A stretch of DNA of 20,628 bases from an uncultured Eubacteriales bacterium (GCA_905205975.1 CAJLFQ010000039.1:1-20628), one strand, 5' to 3'; positions 5,696 to 14,290 are shown, counted from the first letter of the stretch. Notes: generated by a model from the letters alone, not told the origin. A program made the numbers and translations.

Positions 5696-5968
5696 CTATT
5701 TCAATAAACGGGCCAGAAAGCTTTGTTTTTGTTCCCGCTCCGTATAGACAAGGCCGTCTACCCGCCCTGTCATTGTCAAGTCTCCGCTTTCGGAATCAAA
5801 GCTCTCAATATGAAGCGCATGACCCCGGATCAAAAGCAGGCCTTGTTCTGTTTTCGCTTCAATTTGCAGTTCATCGAATCCGGTGACTTCCAGCACACCG
5901 GAGGCAGTCAGCTTTTCTCTGGAAAACAGAAAAACATTGGACGGGTTGGACGGACGTTTCTTTTCCAT
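5696..5968 (-). CDS. yabP: Sporulation protein YabP
   Basis: YabP is a small protein needed for spore cortex formation, expressed in the mother cell under sigma-E in Bacillus. The 90-residue product has the family features: SREKLTASGVLEVTGFDE, then QGLLLIRGHALHIESFDSESGDLTMTGRVDGLVY, a beta-rich fold shared with YqfC. The C-terminus is basic (REQKQSFLARLLK). The start is ATG 5968 with GAGAG 11 nt upstream; an in-frame GTG at 5980 is too close to it. It follows rqcP by 78 nt, a gap that contains a sigma-E-like promoter, and is followed by yabQ after 29 nt. Confidence 0.93.
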   Translation of the reverse strand: MEKKRPSNPSNVFLFSREKLTASGVLEVTGFDELQIEAKTEQGLLLIRGHALHIESFDSESGDLTMTGRVDGLVYTEREQKQSFLARLLK

Positions 5969-6010
5969 GATGATGCACACTCTCTTTCCCGGGCAGGCTG
6001 CCCAGTTCAG

Positions 6011-6039
6011 ATTCTATGCACCGTTCATCGGAAATAGAA
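6011..6039 (-). promoter_or_regulatory. Sigma-E-like promoter upstream of yabPQ
   Basis: The minus strand reads TTCTATT (6039-6033), a 14-bp spacer, then CATAGAAT (6018-6011). The -10 matches the sigma-E consensus CATACAAT at seven of eight bases, the -35 keeps the TATT core, and the spacing is standard for sigma-E. It lies entirely in the gap between rqcP and yabP, about 45 bp before the yabP ATG. In Bacillus yabP and yabQ are sigma-E controlled, which supports the call. Confidence 0.55.
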
Positions 6040-6046
6040 GCGGCAA

Positions 6047-6289
6047 TCAGTCGATTTGGCGGTACATCGCAGCGGCATCCGCCTTGGTTGCATGCTCGCT
6101 GACCGAGACCACTTCGACTTTGACAGGCTTTGTGCCAAAACTGATCTCTATCACATCACCTTCTTTGACCGGATACGATGCCCGTGCCGGTTTTCCATTG
6201 ACCAAAACACGTTCATTGTCACAGGATTCATTGGCGACTGTCCGGCGTTTGATCAGGCGCGAGACTTTCAGGTATTTATCTAAGCGCAT
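6047..6289 (-). CDS. rqcP: S4-domain RNA-binding protein RqcP (YabO/HslR)
   Basis: RqcP is a small S4-domain protein that binds stalled 50S-peptidyl-tRNA complexes and works with RqcH in adding alanine tails during ribosome quality control. The 80-residue product is almost entirely one S4 domain: MRLDKYLKVSRLIKRRTVANE, the conserved VLVNGKPARASYPVKEGDVIEI, then a short C-terminal helix. Length and motifs match YabO. The start is ATG 6289 with GGGGGAAG a few bases upstream. It lies 17 nt behind the HU gene and before yabP, as in Bacillus (without HU) and many Clostridia. Confidence 0.94.
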   Translation of the reverse strand: MRLDKYLKVSRLIKRRTVANESCDNERVLVNGKPARASYPVKEGDVIEISFGTKPVKVEVVSVSEHATKADAAAMYRQID

Positions 6290-6306
6290 TGTTTCTTCCC
6301 CCGTTT

Positions 6307-6585
6307 TTATGACGCTGCAATTTGCTGCCGGAATGACGCGCCGGCACGGAAAGCCGGTTGTTTGACCGCCGGCAGTACCATTTCTTCTTTGGTGACCGGG
6401 TTTCTGGCAACCCGTTTGCCGCGTACTTTCACCTCAAATGTGCCGAATCCGCTCAAGGCAACATGCTCGCCCGCAGCCAGCGTTTCGCGCACGGCATCCA
6501 TCATGGCAGAAATGGCTTTTTCAGCGTCTTTTTTGGACAATCCGGTTTTTTCTGCCACCATGGTTGTCAGGTCTGCTTTATTCAT
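6307..6585 (-). CDS. hup: HU-family DNA-binding protein
   Basis: HU is a small dimeric nucleoid protein that bends and compacts DNA. The 92-residue product beginning MNKADLTTMVAEKTGLSKKDAEKA has the standard fold: two helices, the LSGFGTFEVKVRGKRVARNP signature at about residues 43-62, then the DNA-gripping arm and C-terminal helix with PAFRAG. The start is ATG 6585 behind AAGGAGGAG; a longer frame to 6621 would run through the ribosome binding site. It sits between mazG and rqcP, the order common in Clostridia. Confidence 0.96.
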   Translation of the reverse strand: MNKADLTTMVAEKTGLSKKDAEKAISAMMDAVRETLAAGEHVALSGFGTFEVKVRGKRVARNPVTKEEMVLPAVKQPAFRAGASFRQQIAAS

Positions 6586-6639
6586 CCAATGCTCCTCCTT
6601 TTTGATTTTCTCATCGATCAACGTTCCAGCCGTCCGGAT

Positions 6640-7443
6640 TCAGCGGTTTTCCTGCTGCTTCGCTTTATTCCAGAACTTGTCCAGCGTTTCCATGCCAGCA
6701 TCCGGCATGGAAATGCCTGCCGCCTCGCAGCCCGCTTCAACGGAACGGAAGCGCGTCACAAAACGATTCGTAGCCGCCTGAAGCGCTTCTTCCGGATCAA
6801 CCCCCAGATGGCGTGCGGCATTGACCACCGTAAACAAGACGTCGCCGAGTTCGGCTGCGACATCCCCTTTTCCTTGGGCCGCCTCAGAAAGCTCCTGAAC
6901 CTCTTCGTTCAGTTTTTCAAACACTGGTTCTGTCGACGGCCAGTCCATTCCTGCGCGTTTTGCCCGCCCCTGAACCTTTTCGGCGCGCATCAGCGCCGGC
7001 AGGCTTTTCGCCACGGCTTCGAGGGATTCCGTGTAAGTCGTCTGGTTTTTGGTTTTGTTTTTGATGGTTTCCCAGTTCTTCAGAACCTCATCTGCATTGT
7101 TCTGCTCCAGCTTCAGGCTGCCAAAGATGTGTGGGTGGCGGACGATCAGTTTTTTGCAGATTCCATCCGTCACCGTATTGAAATCGAACCGGTTTTCTTC
7201 CCGTGCCATTTCCGCATGAAAAACCACCTGCAGCAGGACATCGCCGAGCTCTTCAATCATCAGCGAATCGTCTTTCAGGTCAATCGCTTCGCAGACTTCG
7301 TAAACCTCTTCGATAAAGTTGCGGCGGATGCTTTGATGCGTCTGTTCGCGATCCCACGGACACCCTTCCGGTGAGCGAAGGATTTGCATGATTTCCAGCA
7401 AATCCTCGATTGTGTAAGATTCTTTCAGTTTAAAATTCAACAT
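6640..7443 (-). CDS. mazG: Nucleoside triphosphate pyrophosphohydrolase MazG
   Basis: MazG hydrolyses nucleoside triphosphates to monophosphates and pyrophosphate, clearing aberrant nucleotides; in E. coli it also affects ppGpp levels. The 267-residue product has two MazG helical repeats. The first carries the metal-binding EEVYEVCEAI and EELGDVLLQVVFHAEMA motifs (about residues 44-82), the second EEVQELSEAA and AELGDVLFTVVNAAR (about 180-215). The PWDREQTHQSIRR segment near the start is also typical. The Bacillus YabN N-terminal methyltransferase-like domain is absent, so this is the stand-alone form. The start is ATG 7443, one base after the flippase stop, with GGAGCG upstream: a coupled pair. 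Confidence 0.95.
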   Translation of the reverse strand: MLNFKLKESYTIEDLLEIMQILRSPEGCPWDREQTHQSIRRNFIEEVYEVCEAIDLKDDSLMIEELGDVLLQVVFHAEMAREENRFDFNTVTDGICKKLIVRHPHIFGSLKLEQNNADEVLKNWETIKNKTKNQTTYTESLEAVAKSLPALMRAEKVQGRAKRAGMDWPSTEPVFEKLNEEVQELSEAAQGKGDVAAELGDVLFTVVNAARHLGVDPEEALQAATNRFVTRFRSVEAGCEAAGISMPDAGMETLDKFWNKAKQQENR

Positions 7444-7444
7444 A

Positions 7445-9031
7445 TCATTCGCTCCGTTTGCAAGTTTCTTTTGATTTTGAGCGCACGCCCGGTCGGATCA
7501 GCGCCCAATCTTCTGATTTCAGAACACCCATCACAAAAAGCAGCGCGAGGTAAAGCACGCCTGACAGCGCCAGCGGCAAAGCCGTTCCAAGGCGGATGCC
7601 CAATGGCTTTTGAAAGAAAGCCGTCAGCTGCCGCGTCAGGAAGACCACCGGCACTGCACAAACAGCCGGTTTAACCAGACAGTCCGGCAGAGAAAGATGA
7701 AAATGAATCCTCCGGCAGATGGCTGTCAGATTGATGACGGCGGCAATGGTAAAGCAAGCCACCGTTCCAAGCGGTGCGCCCAGAATTCGGATGACCGGAT
7801 TGCCGATCAGCACACCGTTTAAAACGACTTTTGCAGTTCCGCCGGCAGCCAAGGCAATCACCGGAATCGTCATCGCGCCCATTGCATGCAGCGCTGCGGC
7901 CGACAGCGAACAAACCGCCGACATCACGGCGGCCGGGGCAAGCAGCCGCAGCAGCGGCACGGCCGTCGATACGTCTCCCCGGCGTGAGAAGAGCATGGAA
8001 AGCAGCGCGTCCGGCATGATCGCAAACAACGCCGCCGAAAAAATCACCAGCACAGAGGCCAGCCGAAACGCCGTTCGCAGCGTTCGGTTGGCACGCTGGC
8101 ATGCGTTCTTTGTTTTGAGATCACCCGCAGAAGCAATTGCTGGAATTACCGAAGCGCAGATTGCAGACGTCACTGCGTTCGGCAGGCCGTAGATGGTCAG
8201 CGCAATGCCTGTGTATGCACCATATGCACTGGCTGATTCGCTTTGGCTCAGGCCGGTGGATTGGAGGCGGTTCATGATGACCATGGCATCTGCTGTGCTG
8301 ACCAAGCTGAGGAACAGCGCCCCCAGCGTCAGCGGGCATGCCATACGCAGAAGCCTTTTCCGGATGACAGGGACGGCTGTATGCATCACGTTTTGTTTGC
8401 GGACAGAGCGGGCAGAGGCGGCCAAGATCCCTGCGCTGACGGCTGTTCCGGCTGTGATGCCGAATACCGCACCCGCCGCAACGATTTCTGCCGGACAGCC
8501 TGCACGGTACAGATACCATGCAGCGGCCGTGCCAAGCATCAGTTTGGTCACTGCATCCGACAGCTGTGCGATCGCAGGCGGACGCATCGATGCAGTGCCC
8601 TCAAAGTAACCGCGATAGGCCGATTCCAATGCAGAGAGCAAAACCGCCGGTGCCAGCACAAGCACCGCCTTTTGAGAAGCAGGCGATCCGGCAAGCCGGC
8701 TGATCGGACCGGAACCCAGCAGAAGAATCAGCGTACCTGCGCCGCCAGCCACCCAAAACAAACGCAGCGCCGTACGAAGCATCGATGGCCTTTCGGCAGG
8801 TTTGGCGGCGGCAGTCATCGTAGAGAGGGCAAGCGGAAGCCCGGAAACAACAACCGCAGATGCCATGCCAAAAATCTGAAGCGCAAAGCCATAGTAGCCC
8901 ATGCCTTCCGCCCCAATGAGGTTTGCAAGCGGCACTTTGAAAACAAAGCCCAGAAAACGGCAGACGACATTGGAGGCCGCCAGAATCAAAGCCCCGCCTG
9001 CGTAGCTGTGAGAACCGCGTTTTTTGCCCAT
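7445..9031 (-). CDS. yabM: SpoVB/MOP-family polysaccharide flippase (YabM-like)
   Basis: This 528-residue integral membrane protein has about 14 hydrophobic segments and belongs to the MOP exporter superfamily, SpoVB/RfbX type; members flip lipid-linked oligosaccharides or lipid II across the membrane. Family features include the N-terminal GGALILAASNVVCRFLGFVFKVPLANLIGAEGMGYY-like block, where the first helix is followed by a conserved Gly-rich turn, and the central YRGYFEG segment. Its place directly before mazG matches yabM in Bacillus. The substrate is unknown; cortex or cell-wall precursor is the likely guess given its sporulation neighbours. The start ATG 9031 has only a weak ribosome binding site (AGG). 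Confidence 0.88.
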   Translation of the reverse strand: MGKKRGSHSYAGGALILAASNVVCRFLGFVFKVPLANLIGAEGMGYYGFALQIFGMASAVVVSGLPLALSTMTAAAKPAERPSMLRTALRLFWVAGGAGTLILLLGSGPISRLAGSPASQKAVLVLAPAVLLSALESAYRGYFEGTASMRPPAIAQLSDAVTKLMLGTAAAWYLYRAGCPAEIVAAGAVFGITAGTAVSAGILAASARSVRKQNVMHTAVPVIRKRLLRMACPLTLGALFLSLVSTADAMVIMNRLQSTGLSQSESASAYGAYTGIALTIYGLPNAVTSAICASVIPAIASAGDLKTKNACQRANRTLRTAFRLASVLVIFSAALFAIMPDALLSMLFSRRGDVSTAVPLLRLLAPAAVMSAVCSLSAAALHAMGAMTIPVIALAAGGTAKVVLNGVLIGNPVIRILGAPLGTVACFTIAAVINLTAICRRIHFHLSLPDCLVKPAVCAVPVVFLTRQLTAFFQKPLGIRLGTALPLALSGVLYLALLFVMGVLKSEDWALIRPGVRSKSKETCKRSE

Positions 9032-9118
9032 TCATTCAACCTGACTTCCCGCGATTTTGAGGCGTTCACCCTCAGGCTCATTTTATGCGGGCAGGAAGCC
9101 GGTAGAACCGGCGAGCAA

Positions 9119-10426
9119 TCAGTCCGGAAACATCATCGGCCGCACGCGCTTTTCAAAGGCATCATAGACCTTTTCACGGTCGATGGTTAGGAATTCTCCG
9201 TTTTCATAAAGAATACGTCCGCGGACAGCCGTCAGGCAGACCTCGGAGCCATGCGCCGAATATGCACTGGCTGAAATCGGATGGTGGTACGGCTGCATCG
9301 ACGGCCGGTTGGTATCAAGCAGGATAAAGTCTGCATCCATGCCTTCGCGAAGCATACCGCATTCCATACCACGGCCCTGAGCATGTGCGCCATGCACCGT
9401 CGCCATGGCAAGCACCTCGGAGGCAGGCAGCACTTCAGGATTCAGCGTCACGCCTTTTTGCAGCAGCGACGCCAGCTTGATTTCTTCAAACAAATCGTGG
9501 TTGTTGTTGGAGGCGACGCCATCTGTCCCCAAGGCGACGTTGACGCCGGCTTGTGTCAATGCCACCGCAGGCGCAACGCCGCTTGCCAATTTCAGATTTG
9601 AAACAGGGCAATGCGCGACGGATGCACCGGTTTGCGCAAAGAGCGCGATATCCTCTTCCGTCAGCCAGACGCAATGCGCCGCCAGTGCCCGCTCATTCAA
9701 AAGCCCTTCCTGATAGAAGAGGCGCGCCGGTGTCACGCCATGCCGTTCGAGACATTCGTCCTGTTCTTTTTTCGTTTCAGACAGGTGAAAATGCACGCGG
9801 GCCTGCTTCTCAACCGCATAGGCAGCGACGACTTCGCGGCACTGTTGTGTCGTCGTATACTCTGCATGGACGGAAAAGTCGATTTGGATCCGGCCGTTGT
9901 CATAACCGTGCCATTTTCGATACAAATCGACCGATTCTGCCCAGCGTTCATTGTGCGCGGTATCAAACGGCGCGTCGTCAAAGCAGACGATTCCGCGTGA
10001 AATGTTTGCTTTCAGACCGCAGTCCGCTGCGGCCTGTGCAATCCCGTCGCAGAAGGAATACATGTCCGAAAACGACGTTGTGCCCGAGGCAATCATTTCC
10101 GCCATGCCGAGCTGTGCAGAAATGGCAACACATTCCGCATCCATGCGGTCTTCAACCGGGAAAATATGATCATACAGCCATGTTTGCAGACTCTGGTCAT
10201 CCGCATAGCCGCGCATCCCTGTCATGGCGACGTGGGTGTGCGTGTTGATCAGGCCGGGCATCAGAATCTTTCCATTTGCTTCGATCACCCGGTCAAACGT
10301 GCCGTGGTACTGATAAGGGCCGATATAGGCAATCTTTTCATTTTCAACTACCATGCACCCGCCCGGAATGACTTTTCCGGGTTCTGTGCATGGGATGATG
10401 TTGGCATTTCGAATCAGGAGTCTCAT
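9119..10426 (-). CDS. mtaD: Amidohydrolase, MTA/SAH deaminase type
   Basis: Members deaminate S-adenosylhomocysteine, 5'-methylthioadenosine or related adenosines to the inosine form in the cytosol. The 435-residue product is a full-length amidohydrolase: N-terminal beta-sandwich, metal-binding HTHVAM (about residues 62-67), the FHLSE segment with metal His near 217, AHCVW (about 250), SVAHCPVSNLKLASG and the metal Asp in LGTDGVASNNNHDLFEE. The TDGxxSNNxxD block is typical of the MtaD/SsnA branch. The start ATG 10426 overlaps the stop of the zinc-ribbon gene as ATGA. The exact substrate cannot be told from sequence; guanine or cytosine deaminase is less likely. Confidence 0.88.
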   Translation of the reverse strand: MRLLIRNANIIPCTEPGKVIPGGCMVVENEKIAYIGPYQYHGTFDRVIEANGKILMPGLINTHTHVAMTGMRGYADDQSLQTWLYDHIFPVEDRMDAECVAISAQLGMAEMIASGTTSFSDMYSFCDGIAQAAADCGLKANISRGIVCFDDAPFDTAHNERWAESVDLYRKWHGYDNGRIQIDFSVHAEYTTTQQCREVVAAYAVEKQARVHFHLSETKKEQDECLERHGVTPARLFYQEGLLNERALAAHCVWLTEEDIALFAQTGASVAHCPVSNLKLASGVAPAVALTQAGVNVALGTDGVASNNNHDLFEEIKLASLLQKGVTLNPEVLPASEVLAMATVHGAHAQGRGMECGMLREGMDADFILLDTNRPSMQPYHHPISASAYSAHGSEVCLTAVRGRILYENGEFLTIDREKVYDAFEKRVRPMMFPD

Positions 10427-10806
10427 GCTTGACCACGCATACTGGCGCCGCAGCCGGAACAGAAATCATCCTCTTCGGCGCACGCTCTGCCGCAGGAAGG
10501 ACACGTTTTTTTCTTCCGGCGTTCGGCGATTTTGCGGCGCAGGTCTGCCGCATCCGCATGGGCTGCATCGAGCTTGACCAGCAGTGCATCCAGCTCTGCC
10601 TGATCGGCCGTTTCTCCACGGTGCGCTGCATAGACGATCTGTCCAATGCGGCGTTCATCGTCTTCAATGTCGCCGTTCAGCTCATACAGGCGGATATTCA
10701 GTTTTGTCGTTTCAACAACTTTCCCGGCTTGTTTAGCCGTATAGTCAGCTGCGACAGATGCTTTTTCTTTAACTTTCGCAAGGATTTCTTCTGCTTTCAT
10801 ATTCAT
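10423..10806 (-). CDS. Small coiled-coil protein with C-terminal zinc ribbon
   Basis: I do not recognise a named family. The 127-residue product opens with a charged helix (MNMKAEEILAKVKEKASVAADYTAKQ), continues as a long predicted coiled coil (to about residue 98), and ends in a zinc ribbon with CPSC and CSGC pairs about 14 residues apart (residues 101-120). No signal peptide or membrane segment is seen. Such proteins are common and unnamed in Clostridia. It overlaps mtaD by four bases, so the two are co-translated, and follows hemZ by 71 nt. Two in-frame ATGs (10806 and 10800) both suit the TAGGAG upstream. A structural or scaffold role is a guess. Confidence 0.85.
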   Translation of the reverse strand: MNMKAEEILAKVKEKASVAADYTAKQAGKVVETTKLNIRLYELNGDIEDDERRIGQIVYAAHRGETADQAELDALLVKLDAAHADAADLRRKIAERRKKKTCPSCGRACAEEDDFCSGCGASMRGQA

Positions 10807-10877
10807 GACACTCCTATCTCTGCGCGCAAGCGCGTATTGTTCTGTTGATTGGATGTTTGAAGGCGGAAAACGCGCGG

Positions 10878-12431
10878 TTATGCTTCATCTGATTCGACTT
10901 CTGTATCGGCTGCCGGTTCTGCCGTCAGTTCATGCCGGTAAAAAGCGCCGATTTTGGCCCGGTTGGCAATCACTTCATCCGCCCGGCGGATGTAATCCTC
11001 CGGATATTTCGGGTTGGCAATGCGAAGCACCTGACCGTCTCCATCAAAGCCCAGCTTAGTGACGGCGCCTGCACCGCAGCTGACGACGGGCATCAGCTCA
11101 TCCATCATGTAGATGTTGTAACGGCAAATGGCACCGTCTCGCGCATAGCCAACGTTTTCAAAGCTGCCGCCGGAATACTTCTGACGGTACAGATAATATG
11201 GCGCATATCCATTTTCATGCAGAATCTGTTCGCCTGCGCCAAGCATTTCTTCAATTGCGGCAGCGGTATGCCATTTGGCACCGCCGTTTTCACGGATCTG
11301 TTCCGTCAGTGCCGAGCCCTTTTTCAGCGCAAGCGTATGAACGGTGATGTTATCCGGCGCCAAGCTGCACGCGCTGGTCACGCTGTTGGCAAACCCCGCA
11401 AGGCTGTCCCCCGGCAGCCCGGCAATGAGATCCATATTGATTTTGAAATCGCCTACTTCCCTGGCCATATCAAAGACGCGGTAGATATCCTCAACCGTAT
11501 GTTTTCGTCCGACCAGCGCCAAGACGCGGTTGGAAAACGTCTGCGGGTTGATGCTGATGCGGTTCACGCCGCCGGCGGCAGCCGCCGCCAGTTTCTCGCG
11601 TGTGATGGTGTCCGGTCTGCCAGCCTCCAGTGTGAACTCCACCCCTTCCGCCAATGGAAACGCCTGACGGATCGCTTCAAGCAGCCGTGTAAGCTGTTCG
11701 GCAGACAGCGTCGTCGGTGTGCCGCCGCCAATATAAACGGACTGAATCTGCGTACCAGCCTGCGTCATCTGTTCGCCGGCTGCGGCGATTTCAGCCTTCA
11801 AGACATCGAGATAGCGGTCGATTTCAGCGGCACCCGCCGCAGAAGCGCTTTTGCTGATAAACGAGCAGTACGCACAGCGGGTCGGACAGAACGGAATGCC
11901 GACATAAACCGAAGCGTCCAGCGGTTTCATGGCGGCTTTTAGGTCGAGAGATGCCCGCGCGGCCGCCAAAGCAAGCATTGCCTTATCATGGCGAATGCAG
12001 TAACGGGATTCCAGCTGCCGGCGCGCTTCTTCTTCCGTGCGGCCTTCTTCGATCAGTTTGCGTGCCAGTTTGGCCGGGCGCACGCCCGCCAATGCGCCCC
12101 ATGCAGGTTTGATCCCGGTGAGGGAAACAAACGCCTTGTAGACACTGCGGCGAATCGTATGCCGAATTTCTGTTTTCTTTTCTTCTTCGGTCATGCCCGG
12201 CGAAAAAACGGAGCGAGCCGTCTCCCGGCAAAGTTTTCCATCCAGTTGGAGCAAAAACGTCGCAGCTACGCTTTTGGGAAGAATGGACAGCGCAGCTACG
12301 CCGTAATCCTCCTGAATCGATGCCCGCGGCGGCGCCATGCACTCCACGCGCGGCGTCCGTTCCGGAAAAAGTATGATTGCCGTTTGTTCAACGTCAAACT
12401 TATAGGTCGGATCGGTCATATAGATATGCAA
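10878..12431 (-). CDS. hemZ: HemZ-type radical SAM coproporphyrinogen III oxidase-like protein
   Basis: HemZ is the Firmicutes relative of HemN/HemW radical SAM enzymes; its exact reaction is not settled (oxygen-independent coproporphyrinogen dehydrogenation or heme handling). The 517-residue product has an N-terminal region of about 170 residues with ALAGVRPAKLARKL, typical of HemZ, then the radical SAM domain. The iron-sulfur motif is CPTRCAYCSF (CX3CX2C), at about residues 183-192, followed by VYIGGGTPTTLS, INPQTFSNRVLALVGRKH and INMDLIAGLPGD. The C-terminal HemN-like region includes YYLYRQKYSGG. TTG 12431 is preferred as start because GGGAG lies 8 nt upstream; ATG 12419 is too distant. 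The C-terminus is acidic. Confidence 0.93.
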   Translation of the reverse strand: MHIYMTDPTYKFDVEQTAIILFPERTPRVECMAPPRASIQEDYGVAALSILPKSVAATFLLQLDGKLCRETARSVFSPGMTEEEKKTEIRHTIRRSVYKAFVSLTGIKPAWGALAGVRPAKLARKLIEEGRTEEEARRQLESRYCIRHDKAMLALAAARASLDLKAAMKPLDASVYVGIPFCPTRCAYCSFISKSASAAGAAEIDRYLDVLKAEIAAAGEQMTQAGTQIQSVYIGGGTPTTLSAEQLTRLLEAIRQAFPLAEGVEFTLEAGRPDTITREKLAAAAAGGVNRISINPQTFSNRVLALVGRKHTVEDIYRVFDMAREVGDFKINMDLIAGLPGDSLAGFANSVTSACSLAPDNITVHTLALKKGSALTEQIRENGGAKWHTAAAIEEMLGAGEQILHENGYAPYYLYRQKYSGGSFENVGYARDGAICRYNIYMMDELMPVVSCGAGAVTKLGFDGDGQVLRIANPKYPEDYIRRADEVIANRAKIGAFYRHELTAEPAADTEVESDEA

Positions 12432-12458
12432 ATCGAAAACTCCCTTCCGTGGCCGGAA

Positions 12459-13097
12459 TCATTTGAGCCCCACTGCGGCACGCAGATAACGGTTTGTTTC
12501 GCGTTCAATGCCAAGCGTCGTCGGGTTTCCATGTCCCGGATACAGGATATAATCATATGGCAGGCGATACAGCCACGCAAGCGAACGGCGCAAATCCGAT
12601 TCATCGCCGCCCCGCAGATCTGTCCGGCCGACATCGCCCTCAAAAATGGTATCACCTGTAAAAATCACATTGTCCATCATGATGCAGACGGATCCCGGCG
12701 TATGACCCGGCGTATGTATAAATTCCGCTTCCACCGTTCCAACAATGGTTTTTTCGCCGCCGCGGAGACAAATATCCGCTTTTGAAACGCGAAACGGTTC
12801 CTGCATGATGGATGAATACAGCGCTGCATGGGCGCTTTGCAGGCATACCGCATCGGCTTCATGAATCACGATGCGCGCCCCTGTTTTCTCCTGAACCTGC
12901 TGAACGGCAAGAATATGGTCAAAATGGCCGTGGGTGAGGAAGATGTTTTTGACCTTCAGCTCTTTTTCTGCAAGAAACCGGAGTATTTTCTCCGCTTCTG
13001 CGCCCGGGTCAATGATGGAGGCTTCTCCTCCGCGTTGATCGTAGACAACATAGCAATTTGTCCGCGAAGCCCCGACCGTAATCGTTTTGACTTCCAT
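12459..13097 (-). CDS. MBL-fold metallohydrolase (glyoxalase II-like)
   Basis: A 212-residue, single-domain metallo-beta-lactamase fold protein. The zinc motif THGHFDH is at about residues 55-61, followed by the metal His in HTPGHTPGS (about 130-138), the bridging Asp in FTGDTIFEGDVGR, and the last His in LYPGHGNPTTLG. This is the common GloB-like group found in Clostridia next to rsh and hemZ; hydroxyacylglutathione hydrolase is the textbook name, but glutathione use in such organisms is doubtful, so the substrate is left open. The start ATG 13097 has GGGAGG 6-7 nt upstream. It sits 29 nt after the MFS gene and 27 nt before hemZ. Confidence 0.92.
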   Translation of the reverse strand: MEVKTITVGASRTNCYVVYDQRGGEASIIDPGAEAEKILRFLAEKELKVKNIFLTHGHFDHILAVQQVQEKTGARIVIHEADAVCLQSAHAALYSSIMQEPFRVSKADICLRGGEKTIVGTVEAEFIHTPGHTPGSVCIMMDNVIFTGDTIFEGDVGRTDLRGGDESDLRRSLAWLYRLPYDYILYPGHGNPTTLGIERETNRYLRAAVGLK

Positions 13098-13126
13098 GTA
13101 GATTCCTCCCGTTCGTTTTTATCGGA

Positions 13127-14290
13127 TCAGCCGTTTTTTCGGCAGGCTCGATTCAGTTTTTCTGACATACAAAGCATCAGAACAGCGAACAGCAACAGAT
13201 AGACAGGATAGAGACCGACGTTGATTTTCTGCGCAATCACGCCGAAAACAGGCGGCATGAATGTACTGCCGACATAGGCGCTTGCCATTTGAACGCCGAC
13301 AATCGCCTGTGAATTGTCCGCGCCGAAGTTTGCAGGCGTCGAATGGATAAACGACGGGTATACCGGTGCGCAGCCCAAACCCATCACGCAAAGGCCGATC
13401 AGGGCAAAAATGCTCGTTTTGAGCGGAAGCAGCATGAGAACCAGACCAACCAGAATGACCGTGCCGCCCACGCGTATCATTTTCCGGTCGCCAAAACGGT
13501 CTGCAACGATGCCGCACAGAAAGCGCCCTGTCATAATGCCCATAAAAAAGAGGGATGCATAGGAGGCGGCTGTTTCTGCACCAACCTGATGGTGCTCAAC
13601 CAGATAAGTGCTCGCCCAGAGGCCTGTTGTCGATTCCATAGCGCAATAACTGAAAAATGCAAGCATCACATAAAACACGCCGCGGACAGAGAGGATTTTC
13701 CGCATTGTCTGCGGGTGTTTGGGCTGTTCGCCTGCGGACTTGCGGGTGCCTTTCCAGAGCGGGAAACTGATCAGCAGAATCGCTGTCAGCGCCATTTGCA
13801 GCAGCGAAACCTTCAGGTATCCACTGCGCCATCCGCTGCCGCCTGTCAGACAAGCACTCATAATATACGGGCTGATGGCCGCACCGACGCCCCACGACGC
13901 GTGGAGCCAGCTCATATGACGCGACGAGTAATGCAGTGCCGCGTAATTGTTCAGCGCGGCGTCAACAGCGCCGGCGCCCAGCCCATACGGCACTGCCAAG
14001 ATACAAAGCCATGCAAACGAGGTCGCCAGATGGAAGCCGTACAGAGCCGCCGCCGTCATCCCAACGCTGATGACGGTAACCAGCCATGTGCCCAGTTTTC
14101 GAATGATTTTGTCGGAAAACAAGCTGGAGACCACCGTTCCCGCGGCGATGATCATGGTGACAATGCCGGCATAGGAAAGCGGAACATTCAGCTCATTGTG
14201 CAGCACGGGCCACGCGGAACCAAGCAAAGAGTCCGGCAGGCCAAGGCTGACAAATGCGAGATAAATAACAGCGATCAGAAGTGAATACAA
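13127..14290 (-). CDS. MFS transporter
   Basis: A 387-residue, 12-segment major facilitator superfamily protein of the cytoplasmic membrane. The N-terminus reads IYLAFVSLGLPDSLLGSAWP, a hallmark of a Firmicutes MFS group of unknown substrate, perhaps sugar or drug transport. The cytoplasmic loop between halves (KGTRKSAGEQPKHPQT) and the GRFLCGIVADRFGDRKMI loop of the second half are visible. TTG 14290 is chosen as start: AAGAGG lies 8 nt upstream, and the product then begins where relatives begin. Longer frames (ATG 14317, or 14356) lack a ribosome binding site. It lies between dtd (82-nt gap) and the MBL gene, and is the one gene of the run with no obvious link to its neighbours. Confidence 0.88.
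   Translation of the reverse strand: MYSLLIAVIYLAFVSLGLPDSLLGSAWPVLHNELNVPLSYAGIVTMIIAAGTVVSSLFSDKIIRKLGTWLVTVISVGMTAAALYGFHLATSFAWLCILAVPYGLGAGAVDAALNNYAALHYSSRHMSWLHASWGVGAAISPYIMSACLTGGSGWRSGYLKVSLLQMALTAILLISFPLWKGTRKSAGEQPKHPQTMRKILSVRGVFYVMLAFFSYCAMESTTGLWASTYLVEHHQVGAETAASYASLFFMGIMTGRFLCGIVADRFGDRKMIRVGGTVILVGLVLMLLPLKTSIFALIGLCVMGLGCAPVYPSFIHSTPANFGADNSQAIVGVQMASAYVGSTFMPPVFGVIAQKINVGLYPVYLLLFAVLMLCMSEKLNRACRKNG

Noticed and set aside
9032..9118. Sigma-E-like promoter before the flippase gene
   Set aside because: CATAAAAT resembles a sigma-E -10, but no -35 with a TATT core lies 14-15 bp upstream, so the match is not convincing.
7671..9190. Long open frames on the plus strand over the flippase and mtaD genes
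   Set aside because: They are shadows of GC-rich real genes: Arg/Cys/His-rich translations without domains, crossing gene borders.
13343..14284. 313-codon plus-strand frame opposite the MFS transporter
   Set aside because: Its translation is Gln/His/Arg-rich with no recognisable fold, while the minus strand encodes a clear 12-segment transporter with a ribosome binding site.
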